Below, piece by piece: positions 23,190 to 32,813 of a stretch of DNA of 64,000 nt. Position numbers and translations under genes: made by a program. The stretch's first letter is position 1. Every line of letters begins with the position of its first letter. The stretch comes from Dactylorhiza incarnata (Eukaryota; Streptophyta; Magnoliopsida; Asparagales; Orchidaceae), in assembly GCA_033032865.1 (NCBI GenBank), contig JAWHQI010000229.1:2256501-2320500 (forward strand), read 5' to 3'. The notes under the pieces are model-generated. The model saw only the letters and a program-made list of their open reading frames with translations. It had not been told where the DNA came from and made no database searches.

Positions 23190-24731
23190 TGGCGAGGATG
23201 TCGCCTAGTCGCCCGGGCTCCTTTTTTGCTCGCCCGGCGACCTTTTTGTCCACCTGCAGCATGTACAGATTTTTTGTAAAAATGAAAAGGAATTTTGACA
23301 AGTTTCTTACTCGCCTATTCCTTCCTTCTGTGCTTTTACTTCCTTGCTTATATGTTGCTTTAGGCTCCTAGGTTCGAGGCGAGGTTGAGTGCTCGCTAGG
23401 CTCCTAGGATTTCGGCGAGTATGGATACTCGCACCATCATACTCGCACCTGCAGACTTCAGCTTGAGGCCTTGATCTGTACCTAGTGACGAGTGTTATTA
23501 GGTTTTTACGCAAGAATCTAAGGAGCTCTTCAAGGGAAGGAAGGAGTAAGGTTTAGCAGTCGGGGAGCCCTGGGGGAATATCGTCCCGAGACCTCCCTCC
23601 TACTCTAAAACCTGATGTCGACGGAGAATGACGCCAAGTAAGGAATGGTAGCCGGGCAGGTCCCACGGGGACACAACTCCCAGGGCCTTCATCCTATAAC
23701 TTGGATGCTTGCTGCCTTCAAAGGCCGACGTCAAGTAAGGAAAGGCCGCCGGGTCGATCCCACAGGGGCACAACACCCAGGAGCCTTCATCCTATCACTT
23801 GGATGCTTGGATGCCTTTGTCTTTTGGTCGGTCGAGTTGGTCTCCTCCTCGTCTCAAGTTGGAGTATCGGCCTCCAGACTTTACCCTAGTAATTTCTACA
23901 GCTGGACGAGAAATGCAGTCGGTGGGAACCGCGGCCAACATGCAAGGGGGGAGCTGATCTCGACCGTCATTGCAGAGGCTTGGTCTTAAGGGAACGCACA
24001 CCCGAGGCACTGTCCCATCATCCGCTCTGAGTTTTTACAAGGGTCAAGTCGGAGGCTCGTCTTCCAACCTGCGGCGGCGAATGTCGATGTAGGACGACGT
24101 CAAGCAGGGAGTGGCAGTCGGGGAGATCTGAGGGGACACACCATCCCGAGGCCTCCCTCCTACTTGGATGCTGGATGTGGATCGGACCTGCTTCCTGTTG
24201 CTCAACGAGTTTAGCAGGGAGTTAAGCACACTTTAGGCACAACAACTCATATGATCTAACACAGTAATTTAGAAAAGGAAATGCTTTGCTGCGAGCTTTT
24301 CAGCTTTCAAGGGTACACGACGCCTTTTTTTTTCAAGGATCCCCTGAGCTAGTGAAATCGATCATTCATTCGCCGAATCGGAAGGTCGGCGTCCAGACTT
24401 CTTCCCGGTAATCTCTACAGTCGGACGAGAAATGCAGTCGGTGGGAACCGCGGCCAACATGCAAGGGGGGAGCTGATCTCGGCCGTCATTGCAGAGGCTT
24501 GGTCTTAAGGGAACGCACACCCGAGGCACTGTCCCATCATCCGTTCTGAGTTTTTACGAGGGTTAAGTCGGAGGCTCATTTTCCAACCTAGCGTGGAGAT
24601 TGACTTCACCTGATTTTTTCATTATGAAAACTTTGTTGATGCGAAAGAAGCTGCCTTCTCCCATGTTTCAGGGAGGTGTAGATTTTATTCAAAGAAATGA
24701 ATTTACAAGGATGGGGTATACATGTTCCCCC
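23190..24731 (-). other. Tat-2 repeat-rich noncoding region between gene B and pol
   Basis: No gene is visible. Two 98-bp related units (CAAGTAAGGAA near 23,633 and 23,731) occur. A segment of about 195 bp is duplicated 519 bp apart (23,872-24,065 and 24,391-24,590; GAAATGCAGTCGGTGGGAAC in both). Tat-1 has one copy of that segment (3335-3540). Confidence 0.75.
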
Positions 24732-27700
24732 TCAGGGATAAAACCTTTTCAGGTCATCGCCGCTCCAGGTGCTCCCTAGCAGCTCGCCTTCCTGGTTCTG
24801 CAAGTGGTATCCTCCTGTTAGGAGTGCTTCCTGGATGATGAAAGGTCCTTCCCAGTTCGGGTTGAGCTTCCCGACGGCCGTAGACCTTCCTGCTGCGTCC
24901 ACCTTTTTCAGGACCAGATCACCTGCTTGGAATTGTTTGAGGCGAACATTTTTGTCAAAATGTTTTGCCATCCGGCGCTTGATCTCCTCTTGCCTGGCTG
25001 AAGCTAAATCTCGGAGTTCCTCGATGTAGTCGAGAGATAACTTTTGAACCTCTTCATTCTCTAGTCGCCATTCTTCGCTTCCGTCCTCCGCAGCTATCAC
25101 CCGTGGGCTTCTGACTTCGAACTCTATTTGAATGAGAGCTTCCGACCCGTGAGAGAGTTTGAATGGCGTTTCCCCTGTGGCTGAGCTGGGAGTGGTCCTC
25201 AGAGCCCACAGGACCGAGGGGAGCTGGTCCGCCCAGTTACCTCTCAGGTTCTCCACCTTCTTCTTCAGTAGGTTGATGATCAGTTTGTTGGCGGCCTCCA
25301 CTTGGCCATTGCTCCTTGGGTGATGCACGGAGGCGAACCGAAGGTCGGTTCCTAGCTGCCTACAAAAGTCTTCCAGTTCTAAGCTGGCGAACTGGGGACC
25401 ATTGTCGGTGATGATGGCGAGAGGGATCCCGAATCTGCAGACGATCTCTCCCCAAATGAAGTTCTTCACGACTTGAGAGGTGGTCTTGGCCAGGGCTTTG
25501 GCCTCGATCCACTTGGAGAAGTAGTCGATCATGACGAGAACGAACTTTCGTTGTCCACTGGCTTGAGGGAAAGGGCCGATCAAGTCCATCCCCCAGATGG
25601 CGAACGGCCATGGGGAGATGATCGATCGGAGCTGCTGGGCCGGCTGCAACTGAAGGGGGGCGAAGAGCTGGCACTTCAGGCACTTCTTCGAGAAGATCTC
25701 AGCATCCTTTCGGATAGTAGGCCAGAAGTAACCATGCCGCAATATCCTCTGCTCCAAAGTGCGAGTCCCAGAATGACTTCCACACTCTCCCGAGTGGATC
25801 TCTTCCAACACTCGGGGTACTTGGTCTTCGGAAACACATCTGGCCAGGGGGCCCGAGAGGGTCTTGCGGTACAGCTCCCCATCTTGCAGGAGGTAGAATG
25901 CCGCTTTGTACCGAAATCCTCGCTGATCCCCTCCGTTTGCCGGAAGCTGGCCGCTGGTCAGGAAGGTTACAAAGGGATCCATCCACGAGGGGCGTTGCTC
26001 GATCTCCATTATCTCTCCCTCTTCAATGGATGGGTGGAAAAGCTCTGTGATAGTTCCTCCAGCCCTTGGCCCGTACTTGGCGAGGCGATCTGCTGCCGAG
26101 TTCTCCTCTCTTGGCACATGTTCGACGAAGAAAGACTGGAAGCCTCCAATCAGTCCTTTTACTTTTACCAGGTACTTCTGCAGGATGGTGTCGCGCACCT
26201 CGAACTCGCCTCGAATCTGCGACGCGACCACCATTGAGTCCGTGAAAGCCCGGACATCACGGATCCCCAGCTCCTTGGCAAGGCGCAAGCCTGCCACTAT
26301 GGCCTCGTACTCTGCCTGGTTGTTTGTGACGGGGAAGAGGATCTCGACGGCTTGCTCGATCCTTGTTCCCTGTGGGCTGACGAGCACGATGCCCACCCCC
26401 ACAGAGCTTTTGCCCGAAGCTCCATCAACAAACAACTTCCAAGGAATGGGATTGAGCACCTCTTCTCCTGGCTCCGCTTCCACCGAGAAGTCAGCCAAGA
26501 AGTCTGCTACCGCCTGGGCCTTGATCGCTACTCGGGGAGAGAAGGAAATGTCGAACTCGCTGAGTTCTACCGACCATTTCGCCAACCTCCCTGAATGCTC
26601 CACTCCCTCTAAGACACCGCGGAGAGGATGATCAGTCACCACTCTGATGGAGTGAGCCTGAAAATAAGGCCGGAGCTTTCGTGCCGACACCACCAAGGCG
26701 AAGGCAAGCTTCTCCAGGATTGGGTACTTCAGCTCCGCCTTTTTTAGCACCCGGCTGACGTAGTAGATAGGTAGCTGCCTCTTCCCTTCTTCCCGGACCA
26801 AAACGGAGCTCACCGCCTCTGCTCCTACTCCCAGGTAGACGAGCAGGTCTTCGCCTTCCTTCGGGCTCTGGAGGAGAGGTGTCTGAGTCAACTGCTCCTT
26901 CAGCTTTCCGAACGCCATCTCACATCCTTCGGACCACTCGAAGCTTTTCGCTTTACGGAGTGTCTTGAAGAATGGAGAGCATTTCTCTCCGGCTTTAGAG
27001 AGGAAGCGGCTAAGACCCGCCAGCCTTCCTGTCAACCTTTGGACTTCCTTCATCGTCTTTGGGGATGGCATCTCCAGGATCGCCTTAACCTTGTCGGGGT
27101 TAGGCTCTACTCCCTCCGAGGTAAGGAGATGTCCCAGGAACTTTCCCCTGCCTGCTCCGAAGACGCACTTCGTCGGATTGAGCCTCATTTTGAATCTTCT
27201 TAGCGTCGCGAAGGTCTCTACCAGATCGGCTATGTGTTCCTGGACACTCTTGCTTTTGATCAAGAGATCGTCCACATACACTTCCAGGTTCCTCCCCTTT
27301 TGTTCTTTGAAAACATGGTCCATCATCCGTTGATAGGTAGCTCCTGCATTCTTCAAACCGAAGGGCATCATCTTGAAGCTGTAGCAGCCATCATCGGTGA
27401 TGAAGGAGACATCGCGGCAATCAGGGGAATGCATCCGGATCTGGTGATATCCTGAAAACGCATCAAGGAAACTCATCACAGAAAAACCGACGGCCGAATC
27501 AACCAGCGCGTCGATTCGAGGCAAGGGATAACAATCCTTCGGGCAGCTTTTATTCATTAAGGAAAAATCCACACACATTCTCCAGCTTCCCCCCGCCTTT
27601 GCTACCATTACAACATTGGAGACCCAGCCTGGATACTGGATCTCTGACACAAACCCTGCATCGAGCAGTTTTTTAACCTCCTCCCTAATTGGCTTGGCGA

Positions 27701-27788
27701 GGATGGTGGCGGTTCTCCTTTTCTTCTGGCGGACGGGCTGGACAGTGGGATCCAGGTTGAGGCGATGACACGCAACCTCAGGGTCGAC
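24732..27788 (-). CDS. Tat-2 pol: RT, RNase H, second (aRNH-type) RNase H, integrase
   Basis: Open from just after the TGA at 27,789 to the stop at 24,732 with no other break, about 1018 codons. Domains in order: RT (CVDFSLMNKSCPKD, MPFGLKNAGATYQRMM, YVDD near 27,270), first RNase H (YYVSRVLKKAELKYPILEKL, VVTDHPLR), a second RNase H with D-E-D-D residues (FVDGASG, AEYEAI, FTDSM, NSAADRLAK), then an integrase with HHCC zinc finger and DDE core (MDLIGPFP, TDNGPQF, RSNGQVEAANK). Two RNase H domains mark the Tat lineage. The piece has no ATG of its own at its head and would be made as part of gag-pol. Confidence 0.95.
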   Translation of the reverse strand, partial: VDPEVACHRLNLDPTVQPVRQKKRRTATILAKPIREEVKKLLDAGFVSEIQYPGWVSNVVMVAKAGGSWRMCVDFSLMNKSCPKDCYPLPRIDALVDSAVGFSVMSFLDAFSGYHQIRMHSPDCRDVSFITDDGCYSFKMMPFGLKNAGATYQRMMDHVFKEQKGRNLEVYVDDLLIKSKSVQEHIADLVETFATLRRFKMRLNPTKCVFGAGRGKFLGHLLTSEGVEPNPDKVKAILEMPSPKTMKEVQRLTGRLAGLSRFLSKAGEKCSPFFKTLRKAKSFEWSEGCEMAFGKLKEQLTQTPLLQSPKEGEDLLVYLGVGAEAVSSVLVREEGKRQLPIYYVSRVLKKAELKYPILEKLAFALVVSARKLRPYFQAHSIRVVTDHPLRGVLEGVEHSGRLAKWSVELSEFDISFSPRVAIKAQAVADFLADFSVEAEPGEEVLNPIPWKLFVDGASGKSSVGVGIVLVSPQGTRIEQAVEILFPVTNNQAEYEAIVAGLRLAKELGIRDVRAFTDSMVVASQIRGEFEVRDTILQKYLVKVKGLIGGFQSFFVEHVPREENSAADRLAKYGPRAGGTITELFHPSIEEGEIMEIEQRPSWMDPFVTFLTSGQLPANGGDQRGFRYKAAFYLLQDGELYRKTLSGPLARCVSEDQVPRVLEEIHSGECGSHSGTRTLEQRILRHGYFWPTIRKDAEIFSKKCLKCQLFAPLQLQPAQQLRSIISPWPFAIWGMDLIGPFPQASGQRKFVLVMIDYFSKWIEAKALAKTTSQVVKNFIWGEIVCRFGIPLAIITDNGPQFASLELEDFCRQLGTDLRFASVHHPRSNGQVEAANKLIINLLKKKVENLRGNWADQLPSVLWALRTTPSSATGETPFKLSHGSEALIQIEFEVRSPRVIAAEDGSEEWRLENEEVQKLSLDYIEELRDLASARQEEIKRRMAKHFDKNVRLKQFQAGDLVLKKVDAAGRSTAVGKLNPNWEGPFIIQEALLTGGYHLQNQEGELLGSTWSGDDLKRFYP

Positions 27789-30185
27789 TCATGGCATCTC
27801 GGCTGCGCTCCAAGCAAAGATGTCGACGTTCTTTTGCAGACACGCCGCCATCTCGATCTTCTCTTCGGTCTTCAGCGACCCGCCAATCTTCAGCAGCCCC
27901 GGCACTCCCGCTGCAGAGAGTACCTCGATCTCCTCGACCTCTTCAGCCACTTCCAGCCTGGCCGGGCTCTCCAGCACTCTTCCGAACTCTTCTGCGTCAG
28001 CCATCCAGCTGATGGTACTGACGGCGCTAAGATAGCACTCCCTAGCGGCTCTTGGATCGCTCCTGATCCTCACCTGGACGTCTCCTTTACAGTACTTCAA
28101 GCACTGATGGTAGGAGGATGGGACGGCTTTGAAGGCGTTGAGAAGCGGCCTCCCAAAGATAGCCCTGTAGCAGCTCGGGGCGTCGACGATAACAAATCGA
28201 CAGCCGATGGAGGTGCCACCGAGTGTTACCAGGAGGTCAGCTCCTCCCTCCACTTCCTTCTTCTCTCCGGAGAAGCCGAAGAGGGGACCATCTGATGCTC
28301 GAACTCTGGCAGCTTCGACTCCCAGTCCGTCAAACGTCCCCTTGAAGATGACGTTTACAGAGCTACCGTTGTCGATCAGAATTCGATCAACGGTGAAGTC
28401 CTCCACCGCGGCTTGAATCACGAGGGCATCATGGAAGGGATTCGCGTTCCCTAGCATGTCCTCCTCGGAAAAGGTAATCTCCTCTATCGGGGGCGGTGCT
28501 TGTGAGGTCGAGGCGACACTCCTGCGGTAGATCTGATGGAGGCTTCCCTTGCGGGAAGCTTCCAGCCCTGCTCCCCCATGGATTACTCCAACTCGACCTC
28601 CCTGGCCCAGGTCTCCCCGACCTCCCTGGTCGATCCGATCCTCGTTCCTCCTGCGAACGACTGCAGCCTGCCCTGCCTGTGGCTCGGTAGGGGCCTCCAT
28701 CCTCCTCTGCTCTCCTCCAGCTTCTCCCGCTGCCAACCTCCTCCGGGCTTCCCAAAAGTCTGGGCAGGCAGCCATGGCATGTCCCCCCACCTGGTGGAAG
28801 TCGCAGTAGAGAGGAACTTCTTCTGCTTGACGCCTCCTAGGCTTCGGCTTCTTCCTTCCTTGACGGCGGCCTCGTCCGGCTACCGCCATTGCTTCATCCC
28901 TCCTCCTTTCCTGACGCCTCTCTGGTTGGCGAAAGGGCCTTCTCTCTGGGGATCTCCCCCTTGGGTCCTGACGCTGGTGCCGTCCAGCCGGCCTCCAAGG
29001 TGGCCGATTGACGGGGACCTGGTAGCATCTTCCCTCCTCCTGACGCTCAGGGGACTCGATGGGTCTTCTCTCCGCGATCCTCCCGGTTTCTTTCTTTCTG
29101 AGCTCCTCCTTCTTCTTCTCCTCTTGTCGCTCTGGCCACTTCCTTTCCTCCCTTCGGGGCTCCTCCCTCTTCCTTTTTCCAGGGATCTCATCCCTCTCTC
29201 CACGATCGCCTCTGGTCACCCGCGCCAACCTTGCCAAGAAGTCGGGGTTGGAGGCTTCTCCCCGGACAAATTTATTGGCCCTCTGAATGAGGTTGTCGTA
29301 GGAGTAGGGTGGGTTCTCACTGAGCTCCAACTTGAAGAGGCCTTGACTGATGCCAAATGTCAGGGCCAGCAACAGGATGTTGCTATCCACCTCCTGGATT
29401 TGCAGAACCTCCTCCTGGAAGCGCTCGATGTAAGGGCACAATGCCTCATCCGGCCCTTGCACGAGGTAGAACAGGGCCGTGGCCTCCTTCTTTAGCTTCC
29501 GTGCCGTGTCGAACCGGGTCGTCAGCCCACGACACAGGTCTTCGAAGCAGTAGATTGAGCCTGCGGGCAACTGATGGAACCAGTCCCAGGCCTTTGCACG
29601 GAAGGTAATGGCAAACAACCTGCACTTGAAGGCGTCCGACATGGTTCGGATAGAGACTATATCCTCGAACCATTGGATGTGCCTGACGGGGTCCTCCTTC
29701 CCTGAATAGTAGTTCAAGGCAGGGTCCCTGAACCCCTCTGGCACTGGCGCGGCGAGAATCTCCTCGCAGAAGGGGCTCCTCCCTCTTGCCCGGCGACGAC
29801 CCTCCACTTGGCGAGTATCACCACCATACTCGCCATATGGGCGAGTATCCGGGTATCTCCCCTGCTCGCACGGCTCGCGGAAGCGAATACCTTGCGAGGT
29901 TGGCTGGTAGAATTGCGACCTCCTTGGTCGCTCGGTTTCGTCCTCCATGTGCTCCTTTCCTGCTCGCCGGGGGGGACTCCCTCCCTCGGATGGAACTGGG
30001 CGATGCGGCGAGGTCGCAGTGACCTCGGCGCGCGGCTGAAGCGCTGTTTGCAAGATCCCCTCCATGCGCTGCGCGAAGGCTCCCTCCATACGCTGCGCGA
30101 AGGCTTCCAGAACCGCTAGCGTCACGAACTCGCCACTCGCGGCCGAGTTGCCGACTACCCCTTCATGGTCGCCACCTACGACCAT
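27789..30185 (-). CDS. Tat-2 gag and protease
   Basis: The likely start is the ATG at 30,185 (MVVGGDHEGV), the first Met after the LTR/PBS; the Tat-1 remnant at 39,190-39,200 has the same start. The gag core is at about 29,700-29,250 (HIQWFEDIVSIRTMSDAFKC, YIERFQEEVLQIQEVD). A variant zinc knuckle C-X2-H-X4-H-X4-C (CDFHQVGGHAMAAC) lies near 28,800. The protease has IDNGSS near 28,370 in place of DTG/DSG, as usual in Tat elements. The frame ends at TGA 27,789-27,791 just before RT. Tat-1 has GGA at this codon, so the stop looks like a point mutation. Highly charged Arg/Glu tracts separate the gag core from the zinc knuckle. Confidence 0.92.
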   Translation of the reverse strand: MVVGGDHEGVVGNSAASGEFVTLAVLEAFAQRMEGAFAQRMEGILQTALQPRAEVTATSPHRPVPSEGGSPPRRAGKEHMEDETERPRRSQFYQPTSQGIRFREPCEQGRYPDTRPYGEYGGDTRQVEGRRRARGRSPFCEEILAAPVPEGFRDPALNYYSGKEDPVRHIQWFEDIVSIRTMSDAFKCRLFAITFRAKAWDWFHQLPAGSIYCFEDLCRGLTTRFDTARKLKKEATALFYLVQGPDEALCPYIERFQEEVLQIQEVDSNILLLALTFGISQGLFKLELSENPPYSYDNLIQRANKFVRGEASNPDFLARLARVTRGDRGERDEIPGKRKREEPRREERKWPERQEEKKKEELRKKETGRIAERRPIESPERQEEGRCYQVPVNRPPWRPAGRHQRQDPRGRSPERRPFRQPERRQERRRDEAMAVAGRGRRQGRKKPKPRRRQAEEVPLYCDFHQVGGHAMAACPDFWEARRRLAAGEAGGEQRRMEAPTEPQAGQAAVVRRRNEDRIDQGGRGDLGQGGRVGVIHGGAGLEASRKGSLHQIYRRSVASTSQAPPPIEEITFSEEDMLGNANPFHDALVIQAAVEDFTVDRILIDNGSSVNVIFKGTFDGLGVEAARVRASDGPLFGFSGEKKEVEGGADLLVTLGGTSIGCRFVIVDAPSCYRAIFGRPLLNAFKAVPSSYHQCLKYCKGDVQVRIRSDPRAARECYLSAVSTISWMADAEEFGRVLESPARLEVAEEVEEIEVLSAAGVPGLLKIGGSLKTEEKIEMAACLQKNVDIFAWSAAEMP

Positions 30186-30222
30186 CTCGGCTTCCTGCTG
30201 AACTTTCCTTCTCCGACTACGA

Positions 30223-30240
30223 TCCACGCTCACTGCACCA
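30223..30240 (-). other. Tat-2 primer binding site
   Basis: On the minus strand TGGTGCAGTGAGCGTGG starts three bases after the 5' LTR. Tat-1 has TGGTGCGGTGAGCGTGG. The tRNA was not identified from memory. Confidence 0.6.
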
Positions 30241-30243
30241 AAG

Positions 30244-30923
30244 TGTTGACGCCAGGAAAATCCTGACCTCAAGATTCAGACCAATGCAGCCGGAGGCTAC
30301 TCGCCCAGCGACCCAACGAGATGGCTTGGCTGGCAACGACGAAGAAGCTAGAAGAGCAACAAACAGGACCCCAGGTGCTGCGGCAGGGAGGTCCCACCAC
30401 GTACCCAGAAGCTCCGAAGAGACTTCCCCTCCAAGACCAAAGAATGGCCGAGCAAGGTACGAGGAAGGCACCGACTTGGCTAGCAAGCAGGGGTGAAGGG
30501 CTCAAGAATTCGGAAATGGGGTTCCAGAAGCTCAAGCACAGGTGCCAATCCAAGTACCCCTGGGGTCCTATTTATAGGCAACCAAGGGGTAGGGGGGTTT
30601 TTATAGCCCAGCCCTGACCTGGCGACATATGGGATACTCGGCGAGCATCTTCGACCATAGTCGCCCATCTGGCGAGTATCTGCTGCTGCTCGCACAAGCC
30701 TGGCTGATACTCGCTCAGGTCTTCTGTGGTTGCCGGACACTTTGGGGCGACATACGGGATACTCGGCACGTATCTTCGACCATAGTCGCCCTTCTGGCGA
30801 GTATTTAGCCAATACTCGCCAACCTTCTTTCGCTCCTGCTGGCTGATTTGTCTTGCCTCTTTGACTTTGACCTGCCTACGTGGCCTTGAGTGGGTCCTAC
30901 CCTCGGAGAATAAGGGTTGTACA
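30244..30923 (-). repeat. Tat-2 5' LTR
   Basis: 680 bp, TGTTGACGCC to GGTTGTACA on the plus strand. It differs from the 3' LTR by two substitutions and one extra G in a G run. TATAAATA on the minus strand lies at 30,569-30,576. Confidence 0.97.
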
Positions 30924-30928
30924 GTGGA

Positions 30929-31989
30929 CACTTTATGGGAGAGAGATCAGCAATAAAAGTCCTAGAAACTGGCTTTTATTGGCCAACACTATTTAAGGAT
31001 GCTCATAGTTTCGCAAAATGCTGCGATAGATGTCAAAGAACGGGAAACATCAATCGAGGGGATAGCATGCCACTGACTAATATTCTAGAGGTGGAGATTT
31101 TCGATGTGTGGGGAATAGATTTCATGGGCCCATTTGTAAACTCAAATGGAAATCTTTATATACTTTTAGCTGTGGATTACGTCTCGAAGTGGATAGAAGC
31201 TATGGCCACACCGAAGAATGACGCTAAGGTAGTACTGAAATTTCTTAAGGCTAATATTTTTTCTAGATTCGGTATACCGAGGGCCATAATAAGTGACGGT
31301 GGAGCACATTTTTGTAATAATCAATTTAAATCGCTCCTTCGAAAATATGGAGTCACTCACAAGGTCGCCCTTGCGTACCATCCTCAAACAAATGGTTTAG
31401 CTGAAGTTTCTAATAGAGAGATAAAATCAATCCTAGAAAAAACGGTTAGTGCAAATCGTAAGAATTGGTCACAAAAACTAAACGAAGCATTATGGGCATA
31501 TAGAACAGCATTTAAAACCTCGATAGGCCTAACTCCCTATAAAATGATCTATGGCAAATCATGTCATCTTCCAGTTGAATTGGAGCACAAAGCATATTGG
31601 GCAATAAAAAATTGAATTTTGATCTCCAAGAAGCGGGCAAGAAGAGACTTTTTCATTTGAACGAACTGGAGGAGATCAGATCTAATGCGTATGAAAATGC
31701 TAGGGTGTACAAAGAAAGGACGAAGAAATGGCATGATTTGAGGTTGAGAAGAAAGGAGTTCAAAAAAGGGCAACTTGTCCTCTTGTATAACTCACGACTG
31801 AGATTATTCCCCGGAAAATTGAAGTCACGATGGTCTGGACCTTTTCGGGTGGAGGAGGTACATCCGTTTGGAGTTATCACGATTTGTAATGAGAGAGACG
31901 GATCCAAGTTTAAAGTAAATGGACAGAGGTTGAAGGAATATTATGAAGGTAGTGACCAGCGCGAGGCGATGGTGCTAACTTTCAATTGA
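30929..31989 (+). pseudogene. Athila-like integrase, continuation
   Basis: This resumes the frame cut at 18,285. The zinc finger closes with CCDRCQRTG. The core has [17 protein letters not shown] and [14 protein letters not shown], so D, D and E are all present. Near 31,607 a run of six A, one short of the seven needed, shifts the frame after YWAIK. The last 127 codons ([14 protein letters not shown] to LTFN) are in the next frame. Confidence 0.95.
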
Positions 31990-32813
31990 AAATGAAATAG
32001 GAAAAGCGTCCGGCCGGGACGTTTTAAACGAGGCGCTAGGTGGAAGGCAACCCACCATCTTTGTTATTTTTCTATCATTTTTTTAGGTTGTTTTGTTTGT
32101 TTTATGTTTGTTTTTATCATTTGGAGGACAATAGGTGATGAAGAGATGGCAAAGTAGATCTTGATAATAAAAATTTTTAGAAAGAAAATTTTCCAGAATT
32201 TAGGTTGCAACGCGAAAATTCTGCGCGTTACAACATGCTGGCCTCGGTTGTAGAACAATTTCTGGCAGCTTTGTATTTTAGGTTGCAACGCAAAATTTTT
32301 GCACGTTACAATGTGCTGGGCTCGGTGGTAGTGCAAATTCCTGCATAATTGTTTCCGCGTTGTAACGCAAAGAAACCTGGCGTTGCAACCGGCTGGCCTC
32401 GGTGGGAGCATGAGTTGAAACGGCGCTCCGGTTCGGTTGAACCGGTCGTTTTTCTTCCTTTAAAAACACGACAGGCGGGTGCCGGTCCAGTTAAACCCGC
32501 CACCAAAAGTCGCATTCAAATAAAACCCCACCCCAGATTCTTCATTTAGGGCACGCGAGACTGGAGGGGTCTGGCGGAAGCGAGCACGACGCAGTGGAGA
32601 AATCATCTTCGCGTGAGACATCCGGTGGCGTCCCGGCGTCTCTTTCATCCTCCATCCTTGAGTGCTGCATTGGATCTCTCATTCCAGCGTTTCACCGCGA
32701 TACATTAGGTAACATCCGGCGCAACTTTTTCCTCTAACGATTTCTTGGGGTTATGGTGTTTGCGATCCGTTTGGGTTTATATTTATTTTCGTTCTTCTCT
32801 TGTGGGTGAAGAA
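31990..32813 (+). other. Athila region between pol and accessory ORF
   Basis: A short hairpin CGTCCGGCCGGGACG (32,007-32,021) is followed by TTTTAAACGAGGCGCTAGG and GGAAGGCAACCCA, a box I recognise as common after pol in Athila-type elements. At 32,200-32,400 three imperfect units of about 80 bp share GGTTGCAACGC, CGTTACAA and GCTGGCCTCGGT words. The rest resembles a leader for the downstream ORF. Confidence 0.6.

Larger units (their letters stand above)
18286..30923 (-). mobile_element. Tat-2: complete, young Tat-lineage retrotransposon with two antisense genes
   Basis: A 12.6-kb element on the minus strand with near-identical LTRs (679 and 680 bp) and duplication GTGGA. Order in its own direction: 5' LTR, PBS, gag-PR, RT-RNase H-second RNase H-integrase, a 1.5-kb repeat-rich region, antisense gene B, antisense gene A, polypurine tract, 3' LTR. 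By eye the LTRs differ by two substitutions and one 1-bp indel, so insertion was recent. Only one in-frame stop (TGA at 27,789) breaks gag-pol. It is the innermost layer of the nest. Confidence 0.97.

Noticed and set aside
28536..29495. 319-codon plus-strand ORF in Tat-2
   Set aside because: It is the antisense shadow of the Arg/Glu-rich gag frame and has no splice structure, unlike genes A and B.
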